Shown piece by piece: positions 26,060 through 37,275 of a DNA stretch of 64,000 nt (position 1 is the first letter of the stretch; each line of letters opens with the position of its first letter). Source of the DNA: Flagellimonas meridianipacifica (lineage in GTDB: Bacteria; Bacteroidota; Bacteroidia; Flavobacteriales; Flavobacteriaceae); assembly GCF_003001695.1 (NCBI RefSeq), contig NZ_PVYX01000002.1, positions 868,001 through 932,000 of the forward strand, given 5' to 3'. The notes below the pieces were generated by a model. That model was given only the letters and a program-made list of their open reading frames with translations, made no database searches and was not told the origin of the DNA. The position numbers and the translations under genes are program-made.

Positions 26060-27385
26060 GTGATTTTTTTAATACTGATAGGTGCAATTTTCTTTATCAT
26101 TCTAGCTACGGTCCGCTTTAAAATGCATCCGGTGTTGTCTTTGACAATTGCTGCCGTCGCTGCAGGTCTCTTTTTAGGTATGTCGCCGGCTGATGTTGTT
26201 AAAAGTATGGGTGAAGGTCTAGGGAAGACACTTTCAGGTATAGCTTTGGTTATAGCCTTTGGAAGCATTATTGGCATTTACCTTGAAAAAACAGGTGCCA
26301 CACAGATTTTAGCGCGAACGATTCTGAAACTGGTTGGAGACAAGAAATCCCCCATGGCCATTAACCTTGCTGGTTTTGTGGTTTCCATTCCTGTTTTTTG
26401 CGATTCCGGTTTTATCATACTTTCAAGATTGAACAAAGCATTGAGCCAAAAAAGCGGGGTTCCCGTTTTGGTCTTTGCCATTGCTTTATCCACAGGTTTA
26501 TATGCTGCCCATGTTTTTGTTCCTCCAACTCCGGGACCTCTGGCCGCTGCGGCCATTTTGGAAGCTGACCTTGGCTTGGTTCTGTTGATGGGATTGGGCG
26601 TTGCCATTCCAGTTTCGCTTACTGGATACTTATGGGCTACATTTTCTGGGAAATCCTTGAAGCAATCCGCTGTTGAGAAGAAAATGGTTAGGGAAGAACC
26701 TGTTGAAGCGCTTTCACTGAGTCCTTTTCAGGCTTTTTTGCCCCTTTTGGTGCCTATACTGTTGATTGCAATGAAATCCATTGTTAACCATCCGAGTTAT
26801 CCTTTGGGAGAGGGATATATTTTTTTAGTTCTCGATTTTATTGGAAATCCAATTCTAGCCCTGTTGATTGGTGTCTTTTTTGCCTTTGGATTGGCCAGAA
26901 AAGTTCCAAACGCCAAAAAGTCCGATTGGGTCCCAGAAGCTTTGAAACAAGCAGGTTCCATTGTATTGATAACAGGTGCCGGCGGGGCTTTTGGAGCTGT
27001 TCTTCGAACCGTTGATATTGCAGAAGTCTTCAATCTAAGCTCCATTTCTGGTTGGGGCAGCCTTCTTATTATTTTTGCCATAGCTGCTACTTTAAAAACA
27101 GCGCAAGGTTCTTCCACGGTGTCCATAATTACCACTTCGGCCATAGTGGCTCCTTTGTTAACAAGTTTTGGTTTGGTTTCAGAAGCGGATAAAGCTCTTG
27201 TTGTATTGGCAATAGGTGCCGGAGCCATGACGGTTTCACACATTAATGACAGTTACTTTTGGGTGGTGTCCCAATTTTCCAATATGGAAGTAAAAACTGC
27301 TCTAAAAGGATTCACTCTAGCTACGTTCATACAAGGCTTAACGGGTTTGATAGCTTTAATGATTCTACATTTAATACTTTCTTAA
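26060..27385 (+). CDS. GntP-family gluconate/organic-acid:H+ symporter, GTG start
   Basis: The 441-residue inner-membrane protein has about 12-14 hydrophobic helices. GntP signatures are GxGKTLSGIALVIAFGSIIG, the PVFCDSGFIIL motif, HVFVPPTPGPLAAA and the late AQGSSTVSIITTSAI and SHINDSYFWVVSQF. Relatives import gluconate, other sugar acids or glycerate-type acids. The start is the GTG at 26060, because an in-frame TAA lies two codons upstream. It sits 25 bp after the GH3 gene and is probably co-transcribed, so a sugar acid released from a glycan is a reasonable guess at the substrate. Confidence 0.93.
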   Translation: MIFLILIGAIFFIILATVRFKMHPVLSLTIAAVAAGLFLGMSPADVVKSMGEGLGKTLSGIALVIAFGSIIGIYLEKTGATQILARTILKLVGDKKSPMAINLAGFVVSIPVFCDSGFIILSRLNKALSQKSGVPVLVFAIALSTGLYAAHVFVPPTPGPLAAAAILEADLGLVLLMGLGVAIPVSLTGYLWATFSGKSLKQSAVEKKMVREEPVEALSLSPFQAFLPLLVPILLIAMKSIVNHPSYPLGEGYIFLVLDFIGNPILALLIGVFFAFGLARKVPNAKKSDWVPEALKQAGSIVLITGAGGAFGAVLRTVDIAEVFNLSSISGWGSLLIIFAIAATLKTAQGSSTVSIITTSAIVAPLLTSFGLVSEADKALVVLAIGAGAMTVSHINDSYFWVVSQFSNMEVKTALKGFTLATFIQGLTGLIALMILHLILS

Positions 27386-27390
27386 GTAAC

Positions 27391-28245
27391 TCATTCTATT
27401 GTCAAGCTCTGGGTAAACTCCTGGACTACCGCGAAATATCCTAGTGGAAAAAGATCGGGTTGGCTAACGTTATCCACTACGGTTATGTTATCCAAATCTG
27501 TAATATCAAAAATATTTCCACGGGCCGTTGCAACAGGTGTGTCAAATATGCCTCCATCATCTTCGGTCTGCTCTATCAATAGATTCATATAATTATGAAA
27601 ATCAAGGTCTGCCCCAAGAATACTTACATTGATTTCATCTCCGGGATTAAGCGTCGTTTGATAGAAGTATGAAAATTGGAACTGTTCCCCCTGAAAAAAT
27701 TGATCGTCCACTACTTGGAACTCTCCAAACCCAAAATCAAATACGTAATAGTTGGTCATTTCTGGGTTATCCGTAAAGGTCACCTTGACCTCGGTATCAT
27801 CCTCATCAAATAGGGTTTCGGTACCTTGAACTAGCTCATCAATCTGAGTTGTAGGGGAGTAGGTGGTTCGAGCAAAGTATCTTCTGTTTTCGTGTTCCAA
27901 TTGTAGAATCAACTCCCCTTCAGTAAAAAAATCGGTATTTTTTATGCCTTCATAAATCCCTGTGTTCGGCTCAGTTTCGGTCAATAGGATAACATTGGCA
28001 TCGTTTAAGGTTGGCGCATCAAGATTGATAATGTTGATATCGGAAAGCTGGGTAACCGGATTAGTTTCAAAAAAAGAACTTGTCAAGGCGACTTTCACTC
28101 TTGCCGTTGTGAATTCTTGGGATTCGTCTACCCTTATAATTGCATCTATAACCAATCTGATTTCCGTCTCAGGCAAGTCTACATCTATAACATCTTCACA
28201 GGAAATGAAGAGCAGGATGATAAATGTAAACGCTAAGTTTCTCAT
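27391..28245 (-). CDS. DUF4249 lipoprotein (second copy)
   Basis: The 284-residue lipoprotein has its signal ending at Cys16 (FISC). DUF4249 is the usual small partner of a class of TonB-dependent receptors in Bacteroidota and is thought to sit at the outer membrane. The mature start CEDVIDVDLPETEIRLVIDA is nearly the same as that of the other copy at 30695-31507 (CEDVIDVELPTSEPRLVVDA). The two also share FDEDDTEVKVTFTD-type and FxYFYxTxxPGD-type blocks. It follows its receptor by 3 bp, so it is part of a three-gene unit. Confidence 0.9.
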   Translation of the reverse strand: MRNLAFTFIILLFISCEDVIDVDLPETEIRLVIDAIIRVDESQEFTTARVKVALTSSFFETNPVTQLSDINIINLDAPTLNDANVILLTETEPNTGIYEGIKNTDFFTEGELILQLEHENRRYFARTTYSPTTQIDELVQGTETLFDEDDTEVKVTFTDNPEMTNYYVFDFGFGEFQVVDDQFFQGEQFQFSYFYQTTLNPGDEINVSILGADLDFHNYMNLLIEQTEDDGGIFDTPVATARGNIFDITDLDNITVVDNVSQPDLFPLGYFAVVQEFTQSLTIE

Positions 28246-28248
28246 TGA

Positions 28249-30657
28249 TCAAAACTTGAAGTTATAGGTGACCGAGGGTATGATACCAAAAATAGAGGTC
28301 CTCAATGCCTCATTCCGTCCCGTATCTTCATTTTCCCGAAAGTTAATTGAAGCAGCATTCATACGATTATAAACATTGTAAATACTAAATACCCATTCCG
28401 ATTGCACTTTTTTTCTTTTGTTACGCTTTGGTGTTAAGGTAGCGGAAATATCTAAACGATGGAAATCGGGTAAACGTTCTTGGTTACGAAGTCCAAAAAA
28501 TGGCACGGTCAAACCTTGAAATTCAAATTGACCTTCAGGGAAATTGGTAGGTTGGCCGGTTTGATAAATAAAATTAGCATTGAAATTCCATTTTTCAGAA
28601 GCATCATAACTTGCGAAAACAGATATATCATGGGTTTTGTCAAAAGGAGTACTATACCATTCTCCAAAATTAATACCTGTCTCCAAATTGGATCTACCAT
28701 TATCAAAAGGCAACGTTCTTCCCGGGGTTCTTTGTTCAGACCTTGATAAGGTGTAAGCCAACCATCCTTTGAAAACACCCTCGTTTTTTCTTAGCAACAA
28801 TTCCAATCCATAAGCCCTAGCCTCTCCATTTAGTATTACTTGCTCTATGGCATCGTTTGCAATAAGGTCCGCTCCATCAATATAATCTATCCTATTTTGG
28901 ATATCCTTGTAAAATGCCTCAACTTCCAAAGAAAACTCACCTTCATTGATGTCTCGAAAATACCCAACGGCATATTGGTCCAACAGTTGTGGTTCAACAA
29001 ATGGACCACTAGGAGTCCATACATCCAAAGGAGTAGGGGAGTTGGTGTTGGAAAGTAGATGTAGATATTGGGCCAAACGTGTATAGCTTGCCTTAATAGA
29101 GCTCTTGCCCTGAAAATTATACGCCAAAGATACTCGGGGTTCCAAGTTCGTGAAATTGTCTAAGCTGCCACCTCTTCCAGGATTGATGGTATCAATTGGG
29201 ACAGCTTCTCTGTATACCAATAGAAATGGATCAAATATGACTGGATTATCGTTTTCGTAAACAAAAAGTTCGTCTTGTCCTAAGCGATTGAAATGACTGA
29301 CTCTCAACCCATAGTTCAAGCTCAATTGTTCACTGACTTTATGCTCTACGCTTACATACGCAGCAGTTTCATTGGCATACTTTTTTGTGAGTTGGTCCTC
29401 AACAATTCCAGAGTCTTCCCGATTAGGTTTTATCTTTCCAGGATTAAAAACGTAATAGATGTTATTCAAGCCATAATCCAAGGTAATCTTATCATTGAGG
29501 TAATGCTTAAGGTCATATTTTAAGTTAAAGTTTTGAATACCTGAATCCCATTCGAAACCAACAAAATCAAGCTCCAAACCGTAGAAATAGTCCGAATAAA
29601 TTACAGAAAGGTTAGAAAACAATTTGTCCGAAAAAAGATGGTTCCATCGAAAATTGCCCACAGCATTCCCATATACATTGACAAAACTATCGTTAATACT
29701 GAACAAATCCCGACCGAAGTAACCAGATAAGAAAATACTGTTCCGTTCGTTAATTCTGTGATTTATCTTGGTATTCAAATCATAGAAATATGCTCTATTG
29801 TCTATATCGAACAAAGGAAGGAACAAATGGGCATACGAAGCCCTACCACCAATTAGAAATGCAGTCCTGTCTTTATCAATAGGTCCTTCAACAAGTAATC
29901 TACTTGCCACCGCACCTATACCTCCACTTACCTTGAGTTCTTTACTGTTTCCCTCTTTTTGGAAAATATCCAGCACCGAGGATACGCGTCCTCCATATCT
30001 CGCAGGAATTCCTCCTTTGAACAATTTTACATCCTTAATGGCATCTGGATTAAAAACAGAAAAGAAACCAAACAAGTGGGATGAATTGAAAACTATGGCT
30101 TCATCCAAAAGAATAAGATTTTGGTCAGCCGCCCCACCTCGAACATTGAATCCAGAAGAGGCTTCTCCCGCATTGGTAACTCCGGGTAATAATATCAAAG
30201 ATTTTATGACATCAGCCTCCCCTAAAACCACAGGAATTTGCTTTATTGTCTGCGAAGACAGGCTGTTTACACTTATCTGTGGTTTTTTGATATCCAATCT
30301 TTCCACATCATCCGTTACCACTACTTCATCCAATTCGGACATTTCCTCAACTAGGCGAAAGTCTTTTTTGATATCTTCCGTTAGGTTGACACTCTCCCTA
30401 ACATCCTGAAAACCCAAATAACTAACAATAACCTCGTATTCCCCTTGGGGCAAAGTAATTGAATAAAAACCGTACTCGTTGGTGGTAACCCCGGTCCTTA
30501 GCTCTGGAAATACTATTGTTACCCCAATTAATGTTTCATTACTTGAAGCTTCGGAAATGGTTCCACTCAATGTGAATTTCTCCTGTGCGCTGACTATGGT
30601 AAATGTTATAAAAAAAAGGAGTGACAAGCATTTCCTCGAAAGATGGACATGGTTCAT
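28249..30657 (-). CDS. TonB-dependent receptor with carboxypeptidase-like N-terminal domain
   Basis: About 802 residues from the ATG at 30657. A signal peptide (1-25, ending VSAQ) leads to a carboxypeptidase-regulatory-like domain (LSGTISEASSNETLIGVTIV, YEVIVSYLGFQDV), a plug with FNVRGGAADQNLILLDEA and GGIPARYGGRVSSVLDI, and a barrel ending YNFKF. An alternative ATG at 30693, 1 bp after the upstream stop, would give a 37-residue leader. The gene lies between two DUF4249 lipoprotein genes, an arrangement seen for SusCD-like uptake of unknown, probably non-glycan, ligands. Confidence 0.93.
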   Translation of the reverse strand: MNHVHLSRKCLSLLFFITFTIVSAQEKFTLSGTISEASSNETLIGVTIVFPELRTGVTTNEYGFYSITLPQGEYEVIVSYLGFQDVRESVNLTEDIKKDFRLVEEMSELDEVVVTDDVERLDIKKPQISVNSLSSQTIKQIPVVLGEADVIKSLILLPGVTNAGEASSGFNVRGGAADQNLILLDEAIVFNSSHLFGFFSVFNPDAIKDVKLFKGGIPARYGGRVSSVLDIFQKEGNSKELKVSGGIGAVASRLLVEGPIDKDRTAFLIGGRASYAHLFLPLFDIDNRAYFYDLNTKINHRINERNSIFLSGYFGRDLFSINDSFVNVYGNAVGNFRWNHLFSDKLFSNLSVIYSDYFYGLELDFVGFEWDSGIQNFNLKYDLKHYLNDKITLDYGLNNIYYVFNPGKIKPNREDSGIVEDQLTKKYANETAAYVSVEHKVSEQLSLNYGLRVSHFNRLGQDELFVYENDNPVIFDPFLLVYREAVPIDTINPGRGGSLDNFTNLEPRVSLAYNFQGKSSIKASYTRLAQYLHLLSNTNSPTPLDVWTPSGPFVEPQLLDQYAVGYFRDINEGEFSLEVEAFYKDIQNRIDYIDGADLIANDAIEQVILNGEARAYGLELLLRKNEGVFKGWLAYTLSRSEQRTPGRTLPFDNGRSNLETGINFGEWYSTPFDKTHDISVFASYDASEKWNFNANFIYQTGQPTNFPEGQFEFQGLTVPFFGLRNQERLPDFHRLDISATLTPKRNKRKKVQSEWVFSIYNVYNRMNAASINFRENEDTGRNEALRTSIFGIIPSVTYNFKF

Positions 30658-30694
30658 GAAGAAGCTAATGGATAGACGTTTTCCTAGATTCATT

Positions 30695-31507
30695 TTATTC
30701 GGTAACGGTAATAAATCGAGCATCGAATTCACTGATAGCAAAATATCCAAATGGGAACCTATCACTATTTGTGGTATTGACTATATTTCCTTTTATCGTA
30801 GCTGGGGGAGTTGCAAATGGCCCCCCGCCATTTTCACCAGATTGAGTGAGTACAAGTTCAGCGTAGGTAGCAAACTCTTTATCAATGCCAAAAAGTGTAA
30901 TAGGCAGTAGGTCACCTGGCTCAACATCTTCATAGAAATATGAGAATGTAATTTCGCTATCCTGAAAAAACTCATCTTCAATCACCAAAAAATTATCAAA
31001 CCCAAAGGAAAACAGATAGTTGTTACGCTCACCTGAAATGTCGGTAAATGTAATAATTACTTCCGTTTCTTCTTCTTCGTCAAAAAGAAAACCATCACCT
31101 TGAACGACATTGTCAATGGTAGGAGATGAATTTAGTCTTTCAACCGCGGAATATGTTTCACCATCGTATAAAATAGTCAAGGTATAGTCTCTGTCAAACT
31201 GCAATGTTGGGAATCCTGTGGAGAAAACGCCAGGCTCACTCTCGGTGAGTGGAAAAACCTCTCCGGTTTGTTCATCGGTTATGGTAACCGAAGCATTTTC
31301 CGCCGGGGGTACTTCATCATCAAAAAATGGAGCCGTCAAGGTAAGTCTTACCTCTCCAACCGTTATCGGGTCTCCGTTGCTCGCGTTGAATCCAATGAGT
31401 GCATCAACAACCAGTCTGGGTTCGGAAGTGGGTAATTCGACATCAATTACATCCTCACAGGAAAAAAAGAGTAGTGCGGTCGCAATGAAAAGCGAGACTT
31501 TACGCAT
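30695..31507 (-). CDS. DUF4249 lipoprotein (first copy)
   Basis: The 270-residue lipoprotein (Cys17, LFFSC) is paralogous to the copy at 27391-28245. It is the promoter-proximal gene of the DUF4249-receptor-DUF4249 unit; its stop is 1 bp from the alternative receptor start at 30693. The start is set at 31507, giving a lipoprotein signal; the frame is open to 31543 but those 12 residues precede the signal. It probably forms a surface lid or ligand-binding partner for the receptor, by analogy with SusD; this is inference. Confidence 0.9.
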   Translation of the reverse strand: MRKVSLFIATALLFFSCEDVIDVELPTSEPRLVVDALIGFNASNGDPITVGEVRLTLTAPFFDDEVPPAENASVTITDEQTGEVFPLTESEPGVFSTGFPTLQFDRDYTLTILYDGETYSAVERLNSSPTIDNVVQGDGFLFDEEEETEVIITFTDISGERNNYLFSFGFDNFLVIEDEFFQDSEITFSYFYEDVEPGDLLPITLFGIDKEFATYAELVLTQSGENGGGPFATPPATIKGNIVNTTNSDRFPFGYFAISEFDARFITVTE

Positions 31508-31596
31508 TAAACGTGCAATTTTATGAAGGTCTAAAATAGACAATCATACTCGGAAAAAACACGGTTTAACAGTTTCTTAATCCTTAAAGGATGAAT

Positions 31597-33855
<2,259 letters not shown>

Positions 33856-33935
33856 TTATGGCTATTTTATGACTATTGGATACGTAGTCGGAGTTAAAAT
33901 AATTCTAAGAAAATAAGGAAGGTGCAAAACAAACA

Positions 33936-33970
33936 AAAGCCATATCTATGTAGAACATAGATATGGCTTT
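33936..33970 (-). terminator. Strong hairpin terminator with no upstream gene
   Basis: A perfect 16-bp stem (33936-33951 with 33955-33970) closes on the 3-base loop AGA. On the minus strand it is followed by TTTTGTTTGTTTT, a good U-tract; on the plus strand only TTTCT follows. It therefore most likely ends a minus-strand transcript that starts between here and the rplS terminator at 34416. Confidence 0.75.
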
Positions 33971-34415
33971 CTGAAAAGGGCCATTAGACTTTAAACTTAC
34001 GTTTCCGCAAATTTGCAACCATTGATTGCATCCTTTGCCCCCTTTGACGTTTACTCAACACTAAATGCCTTTAATTTTTCAACTAAACAACATCTAAAGA
34101 GTTTGTCTGTTGCTCCAAGATTCTATCAAGAAAGAATTTGCATTCCTTCCGCACATAAAATCTATTTATTTTCTCTTTGCGACCAGCCAAAGCGTATCAC
34201 AATTCGAAATTCTTTTTGAGATCAGTAGTGTTACTAATTTAAAAGAGAAACAACAAATTTTAAAGAACGTCAGACTTTAAAAAGAAATAAGAATTTGATT
34301 AACTCTCCTTCATATTTCTTTGACTAAATTATCATAAAGGTTGAAAAATCCAAATTTTATAACCGTTTAAAAATCAACAATATATAAACCATGGTTATTA
34401 ACAATTGTTCATAAG
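33971..34415 (-). other. Geneless stretch bounded by two terminators; possible non-coding RNA
   Basis: The stretch 33820-34467 carries no convincing protein gene. Between the rplS terminator and the hairpin at 33936-33970 lie about 445 bases. They include a small stem (TGCAA/TTGCA near 34010-34030) and a weak promoter-like pair on the minus strand: TTG at 34375-34377 and TAAAATTTG at 34351-34359, whose -7 spacing is one base too long. An open frame at 34013-34219 on the plus strand has unlikely composition. The sequence does not resemble tmRNA or RNase P RNA as far as I can tell. I call it a candidate RNA only because a terminator needs a transcript. Confidence 0.3.
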
Positions 34416-34442
34416 AAAAGGGCACCCTTTCGAGCGCCCTTT
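34416..34442 (-). terminator. Terminator of rplS
   Basis: Stem AAAGGGC (34417-34423) and GCCCTTT (34436-34442). On the minus strand a TTTTCTT tract follows. It starts 25 bp after the rplS stop. Confidence 0.8.
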
Positions 34443-34467
34443 ACAATTAGGTAACATGGAGAATTTT

Positions 34468-34818
34468 CTATCCCCTGATTTCTTTGATACGTGCTTTTTT
34501 ACCGGTCAATCCTCTGAAATAGAAAATTCTGGAGCGACGTACTTTTCCTTTCTTATTCACTTCAATTCTTTGAAGAGCTGGCATGTTGATTGGGAAAATA
34601 CGTTCCACGCCAACGGTTCCTGACATTTTTCTAATGGTAAATGTTTCGGTGGCACCGGTTCCTCTTCTCTGAATCACAACTCCTTTAAAGAACTGTGTAC
34701 GAGTTTTTTCACCTTCCTTAATTTCATAATAAACAGTGATGGTGTCTCCAGAAGAGAAATCTGGAAAATCCTTTTTTTGGATAAACTCGTCTTCAATAAA
34801 TTTTACTAAAGATTCCAT
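34468..34818 (-). CDS. rplS: 50S ribosomal protein bL19
   Basis: The 116-residue protein sits at the 30S-50S interface. Family hallmarks are FSSGDTITVYYEIKEGEK, RTQFFKGVVIQRRG, TFTIRKMSGTVGVERIFPI and the basic KVRRSRIFYFRGLTGKKAR end. The start is the ATG at 34818 (MESLVKFIE); ten residues of the longer frame are not typical. It has its own consensus promoter and terminator. In many bacteria rplS is directly linked to trmD; here a small membrane-protein gene separates them. Confidence 0.97.
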   Translation of the reverse strand: MESLVKFIEDEFIQKKDFPDFSSGDTITVYYEIKEGEKTRTQFFKGVVIQRRGTGATETFTIRKMSGTVGVERIFPINMPALQRIEVNKKGKVRRSRIFYFRGLTGKKARIKEIRG

Positions 34819-34885
34819 GGGTCTTTTTTTGTGATTTAACAAAGTCAACTTTCACGCCTTTCGTCAGAGGTTGATTTTGAGAGTG

Positions 34886-34915
34886 CAAAAGTACCATTTT
34901 CTTAGGAATACCCAA
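34886..34915 (-). promoter_or_regulatory. Promoter of rplS
   Basis: On the minus strand, TTG (34913-34915), 19 bases, then TACTTTTG (34886-34893): a full match to the Bacteroidota consensus. It predicts a leader of about 60 bases before the ATG. The box lies between rplS and the upstream membrane-protein gene, so rplS can be expressed independently of trmD. Confidence 0.72.
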
Positions 34916-34922
34916 GTGAAAA

Positions 34923-35252
34923 TCAAATGTTTTTGGAATCGTTCCCTTTTTTTACGTATCCGATTATGAAAAGTAAGAGTCCTATCGCGAACAGCATATG
35001 TGGAATTTGATTGACAATACTAAAGATAGCATTGAATTTGACTAAATCCTCAGCCCCCTGTCTAGCTACCAAAGTGCTCCCAAAAAGTGAAAATCCGTAG
35101 AAGAGCACAGTAAGTAGGCTGCCTATAAACATAAGACCCGCGGCCAGACTTCTTTTTTTAAACAACAATATTCCTGTCGCAACAATGACCACTAGTTGAA
35201 GAATTGTACTGATTACTCCACCGGTCAGATATAGAATTTCATAATCTTTCAT
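34923..35252 (-). CDS. Small integral membrane protein between trmD and rplS
   Basis: The 109-residue product has about three to four hydrophobic segments (about 8-30, 35-58, 80-100) and a charged C-terminal tail. I do not recognise the family. Its ATG follows the trmD stop by 1 bp, so it is translated from the trmD message. The position inside the usual trmD-rplS block is unusual, but a role in translation does not follow from that. It may be a small four-helix scaffold or a stress protein. Confidence 0.7.
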   Translation of the reverse strand: MKDYEILYLTGGVISTILQLVVIVATGILLFKKRSLAAGLMFIGSLLTVLFYGFSLFGSTLVARQGAEDLVKFNAIFSIVNQIPHMLFAIGLLLFIIGYVKKGNDSKNI

Positions 35253-35253
35253 A

Positions 35254-35928
35254 TCATTTCAATAAATCGGGTCTTTTTTCTTGGGTTTTTTGCAACGCTT
35301 GCTCTTCTCTCCACTCGTCTATTTTGGGCGTGTTTCCACTAAGCAAAATTTTAGGTACTTCCATTCCCTTGTACTCGGCAGGTCTAGTGTACACGGGCGG
35401 AGCTAAAAGATTGTCCTGGAAAGTATCGGTCAATGCAGAAGTTTCGTCATTCAATACACCTGGAATTAAGCGTATTACTGCATCGCAAAGAATGGCTGCC
35501 CCCAATTCACCACCAGAAAGTACGTAGTCGCCAACTGAGATTTCTCTTGTAACAAACTTATCCCTAACACGCTGGTCCACTCCTTTATAATGACCGCAAA
35601 GCATGATTACGTTCTGTTTCAGCGAAAGCTGATTGGCTATGCCTTGGTTCAGTGTGTCGCCATCTGGGGTCAAGTAGATAATCTCATCATAATCCCTTTG
35701 CTCCGTTAGCATGGAAATGCATCTATCAATGGGTTCAATCATCAAAACCATACCTGCCCCACCGCCAAATTGATAATCATCCACTTGTTTGTAGTTACCC
35801 TGTCCATAGTCCCTTAAGTTGTGAAGATGGACTTCCACAATGCCTTTGTCAATCGCCCTTTTTAGAATGGAAGCTTCAAATGGACTTTTCAATAGCTCGG
35901 GTAATACGGTAATGATATCTATCCTCAT
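35254..35928 (-). CDS. trmD: tRNA (guanine37-N1)-methyltransferase
   Basis: The 224-residue SPOUT methyltransferase makes m1G37 next to the anticodon, preventing +1 frameshifting. Diagnostic segments are [10 protein letters not shown] at the start, [33 protein letters not shown] and the trefoil-knot [12 protein letters not shown]. The C-terminus is the expected helical domain with [19 protein letters not shown]. The typical upstream neighbours rpsP and rimM are absent; a GNAT gene precedes it by 15 bp. Confidence 0.97.
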   Translation of the reverse strand: MRIDIITVLPELLKSPFEASILKRAIDKGIVEVHLHNLRDYGQGNYKQVDDYQFGGGAGMVLMIEPIDRCISMLTEQRDYDEIIYLTPDGDTLNQGIANQLSLKQNVIMLCGHYKGVDQRVRDKFVTREISVGDYVLSGGELGAAILCDAVIRLIPGVLNDETSALTDTFQDNLLAPPVYTRPAEYKGMEVPKILLSGNTPKIDEWREEQALQKTQEKRPDLLK

Positions 35929-35943
35929 AATGGAATGGAAATG

Positions 35944-36399
35944 TTAAACGCCCGATGGGTTTGGATTGGTCCAAAAATAGTGTAAGTAGGATTTATCAAG
36001 TTCCCATTCCAAGGTTTCATACAATTTTTGTGCTGGATTGTCCAATGCAGTTTCCAAAGCCAATCCTTTAAAACCTTCTTTTTTACAAAATAATTGGGCA
36101 TGCTCAAGTAGGGCTTTACCAACCCCTTTGTTTCTATGATTGGAAGCCACATACAAATCATTAAGTATGTAGAATGGCATTAGGGAAACTGATGAAAATG
36201 TCTTGTAGAGTTGGGTGAACCCTAGCGGTTCTCCTTTGCTTTGGGCTAAAAACAATTTATTTTCATTCCGACCAAAACGTTCATTTAAAAAGGTTCGGGC
36301 AGCTTCCAAGTCAGAGGGTTGTCCATAAAAGATACGATATGCATCAAATAAGGGTACTATACTTTCTAAATCCTTCTGGCTTGCGGTTTTTATCTCCAT
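35944..36399 (-). CDS. GNAT-family N-acetyltransferase
   Basis: The 151-residue single-domain acetyltransferase contains the acetyl-CoA loop HRNKGVGKALLEHA (Q/RxxGxG/A type) around residues 90-103 and the C-terminal strand with ALDNPAQKLYETLEWE. The acceptor is unknown. The gene ends 15 bp before trmD on the same strand; whether they share a transcript is uncertain. Confidence 0.88.
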   Translation of the reverse strand: MEIKTASQKDLESIVPLFDAYRIFYGQPSDLEAARTFLNERFGRNENKLFLAQSKGEPLGFTQLYKTFSSVSLMPFYILNDLYVASNHRNKGVGKALLEHAQLFCKKEGFKGLALETALDNPAQKLYETLEWELDKSYLHYFWTNPNPSGV

Positions 36400-36581
36400 G
36401 GGGCAAATGTAGTCAATTCACCATTCTGCATTCATCATCAGAACCGGTTTTACCTTTCGGTGAAGTTTTGAGTTTGTCCTTTCTAAAAAGTTCCGTTAAA
36501 TAGTTAATTGTGGTCTATGAAATATTTTGGGAAGTGAACTGGATTAACTCTGTTTGGATGATTTGATTGGGGAGGTCAAAC

Positions 36582-36607
36582 AAAAAAGCTTCCCGAAGGA
36601 AGCTTTT
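36582..36607 (-). terminator. UUCG-capped terminator of the coiled-coil membrane-protein gene
   Basis: A stem of AAAAGCTTC-type arms closes on the extra-stable C(TTCG)G loop when read on the minus strand, and is followed by TTTTTTG. It begins 3 bp after the stop at 36610. Confidence 0.88.
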
Positions 36608-36609
36608 CA

Positions 36610-37212
36610 CTATTTCTTTTGCTTATTGAGCTCATCCTGCAGTCTCCTACTTACCTTTTGTTCCCGTTCCAGTGCTTTTCGCCTGTGGTCTTCATATTCC
36701 TTTTCCAATTCGGCCAAAGCACTCTTAGCTTGTTGTGTTAGAAAATTGCTGTTTCTGAACTTATATACGAACAAGAAAAGGAGCAATGTCAGAATTGCGA
36801 TAATGCCCCATACAATACCTTTATAAGTTCCCTTGCTCAAAAGAGCTCCAAAGAATGAAATGCTATCTTTTTCGTTGGTCACTTGGGTCAAATTACTTGT
36901 AGTTTCTTGGAGCTTGGCATTTAACCCATCAATTTCACTTGTATTTCCCTCTATGGTTGAAGTGAGTTGTCTTATTGAAGCATTGGCTGTATTGATGGAA
37001 TCGAAGATGCTTTTTTTAATTCTGTTCAAATCAGTTAACCGGACGACCTCGTAGCGAATTCCGTTTGCACTATAATTTCCTGACTTCTTTTCCAAAGCTT
37101 GAAATTGGGAAACAAGACTCTGACTCTCTTCAGTAGAATCGGATTGCTGTGCATTGATTGTAATAAAACTAAAAAGTAAAAGGGTGGTTATGAACAAACA
37201 AGAACGCTTCAT
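36610..37212 (-). CDS. Exported single-TM protein with coiled coils
   Basis: The 200-residue product has a signal peptide (1-21, ending INAQ). A periplasmic coiled coil follows (about 60-120, rich in Asn/Thr/Ser/Leu), then a transmembrane helix (about 133-154, GIVWGIIAILTLLLFLFVY) and a charged cytoplasmic coiled coil to the end. I do not recognise a catalytic motif. The topology suggests a scaffold or envelope tether. It is a separate unit with its own terminator, downstream of gap on the same strand. Confidence 0.78.
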   Translation of the reverse strand: MKRSCLFITTLLLFSFITINAQQSDSTEESQSLVSQFQALEKKSGNYSANGIRYEVVRLTDLNRIKKSIFDSINTANASIRQLTSTIEGNTSEIDGLNAKLQETTSNLTQVTNEKDSISFFGALLSKGTYKGIVWGIIAILTLLLFLFVYKFRNSNFLTQQAKSALAELEKEYEDHRRKALEREQKVSRRLQDELNKQKK

Positions 37213-37275
37213 GGTGTGTTTATAAGTTAATTTAGATTGAGGGTAGGGCGAATTTACGGTAATAAACCAAAAATC

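Noticed and set aside
34013..34219. 68-codon open frame in the icd-rplS gap
   Set aside because: Its composition (clustered Ser, Phe, Ile, Arg) is not protein-like and it has no promoter; the strand also disagrees with the terminator at 33936.
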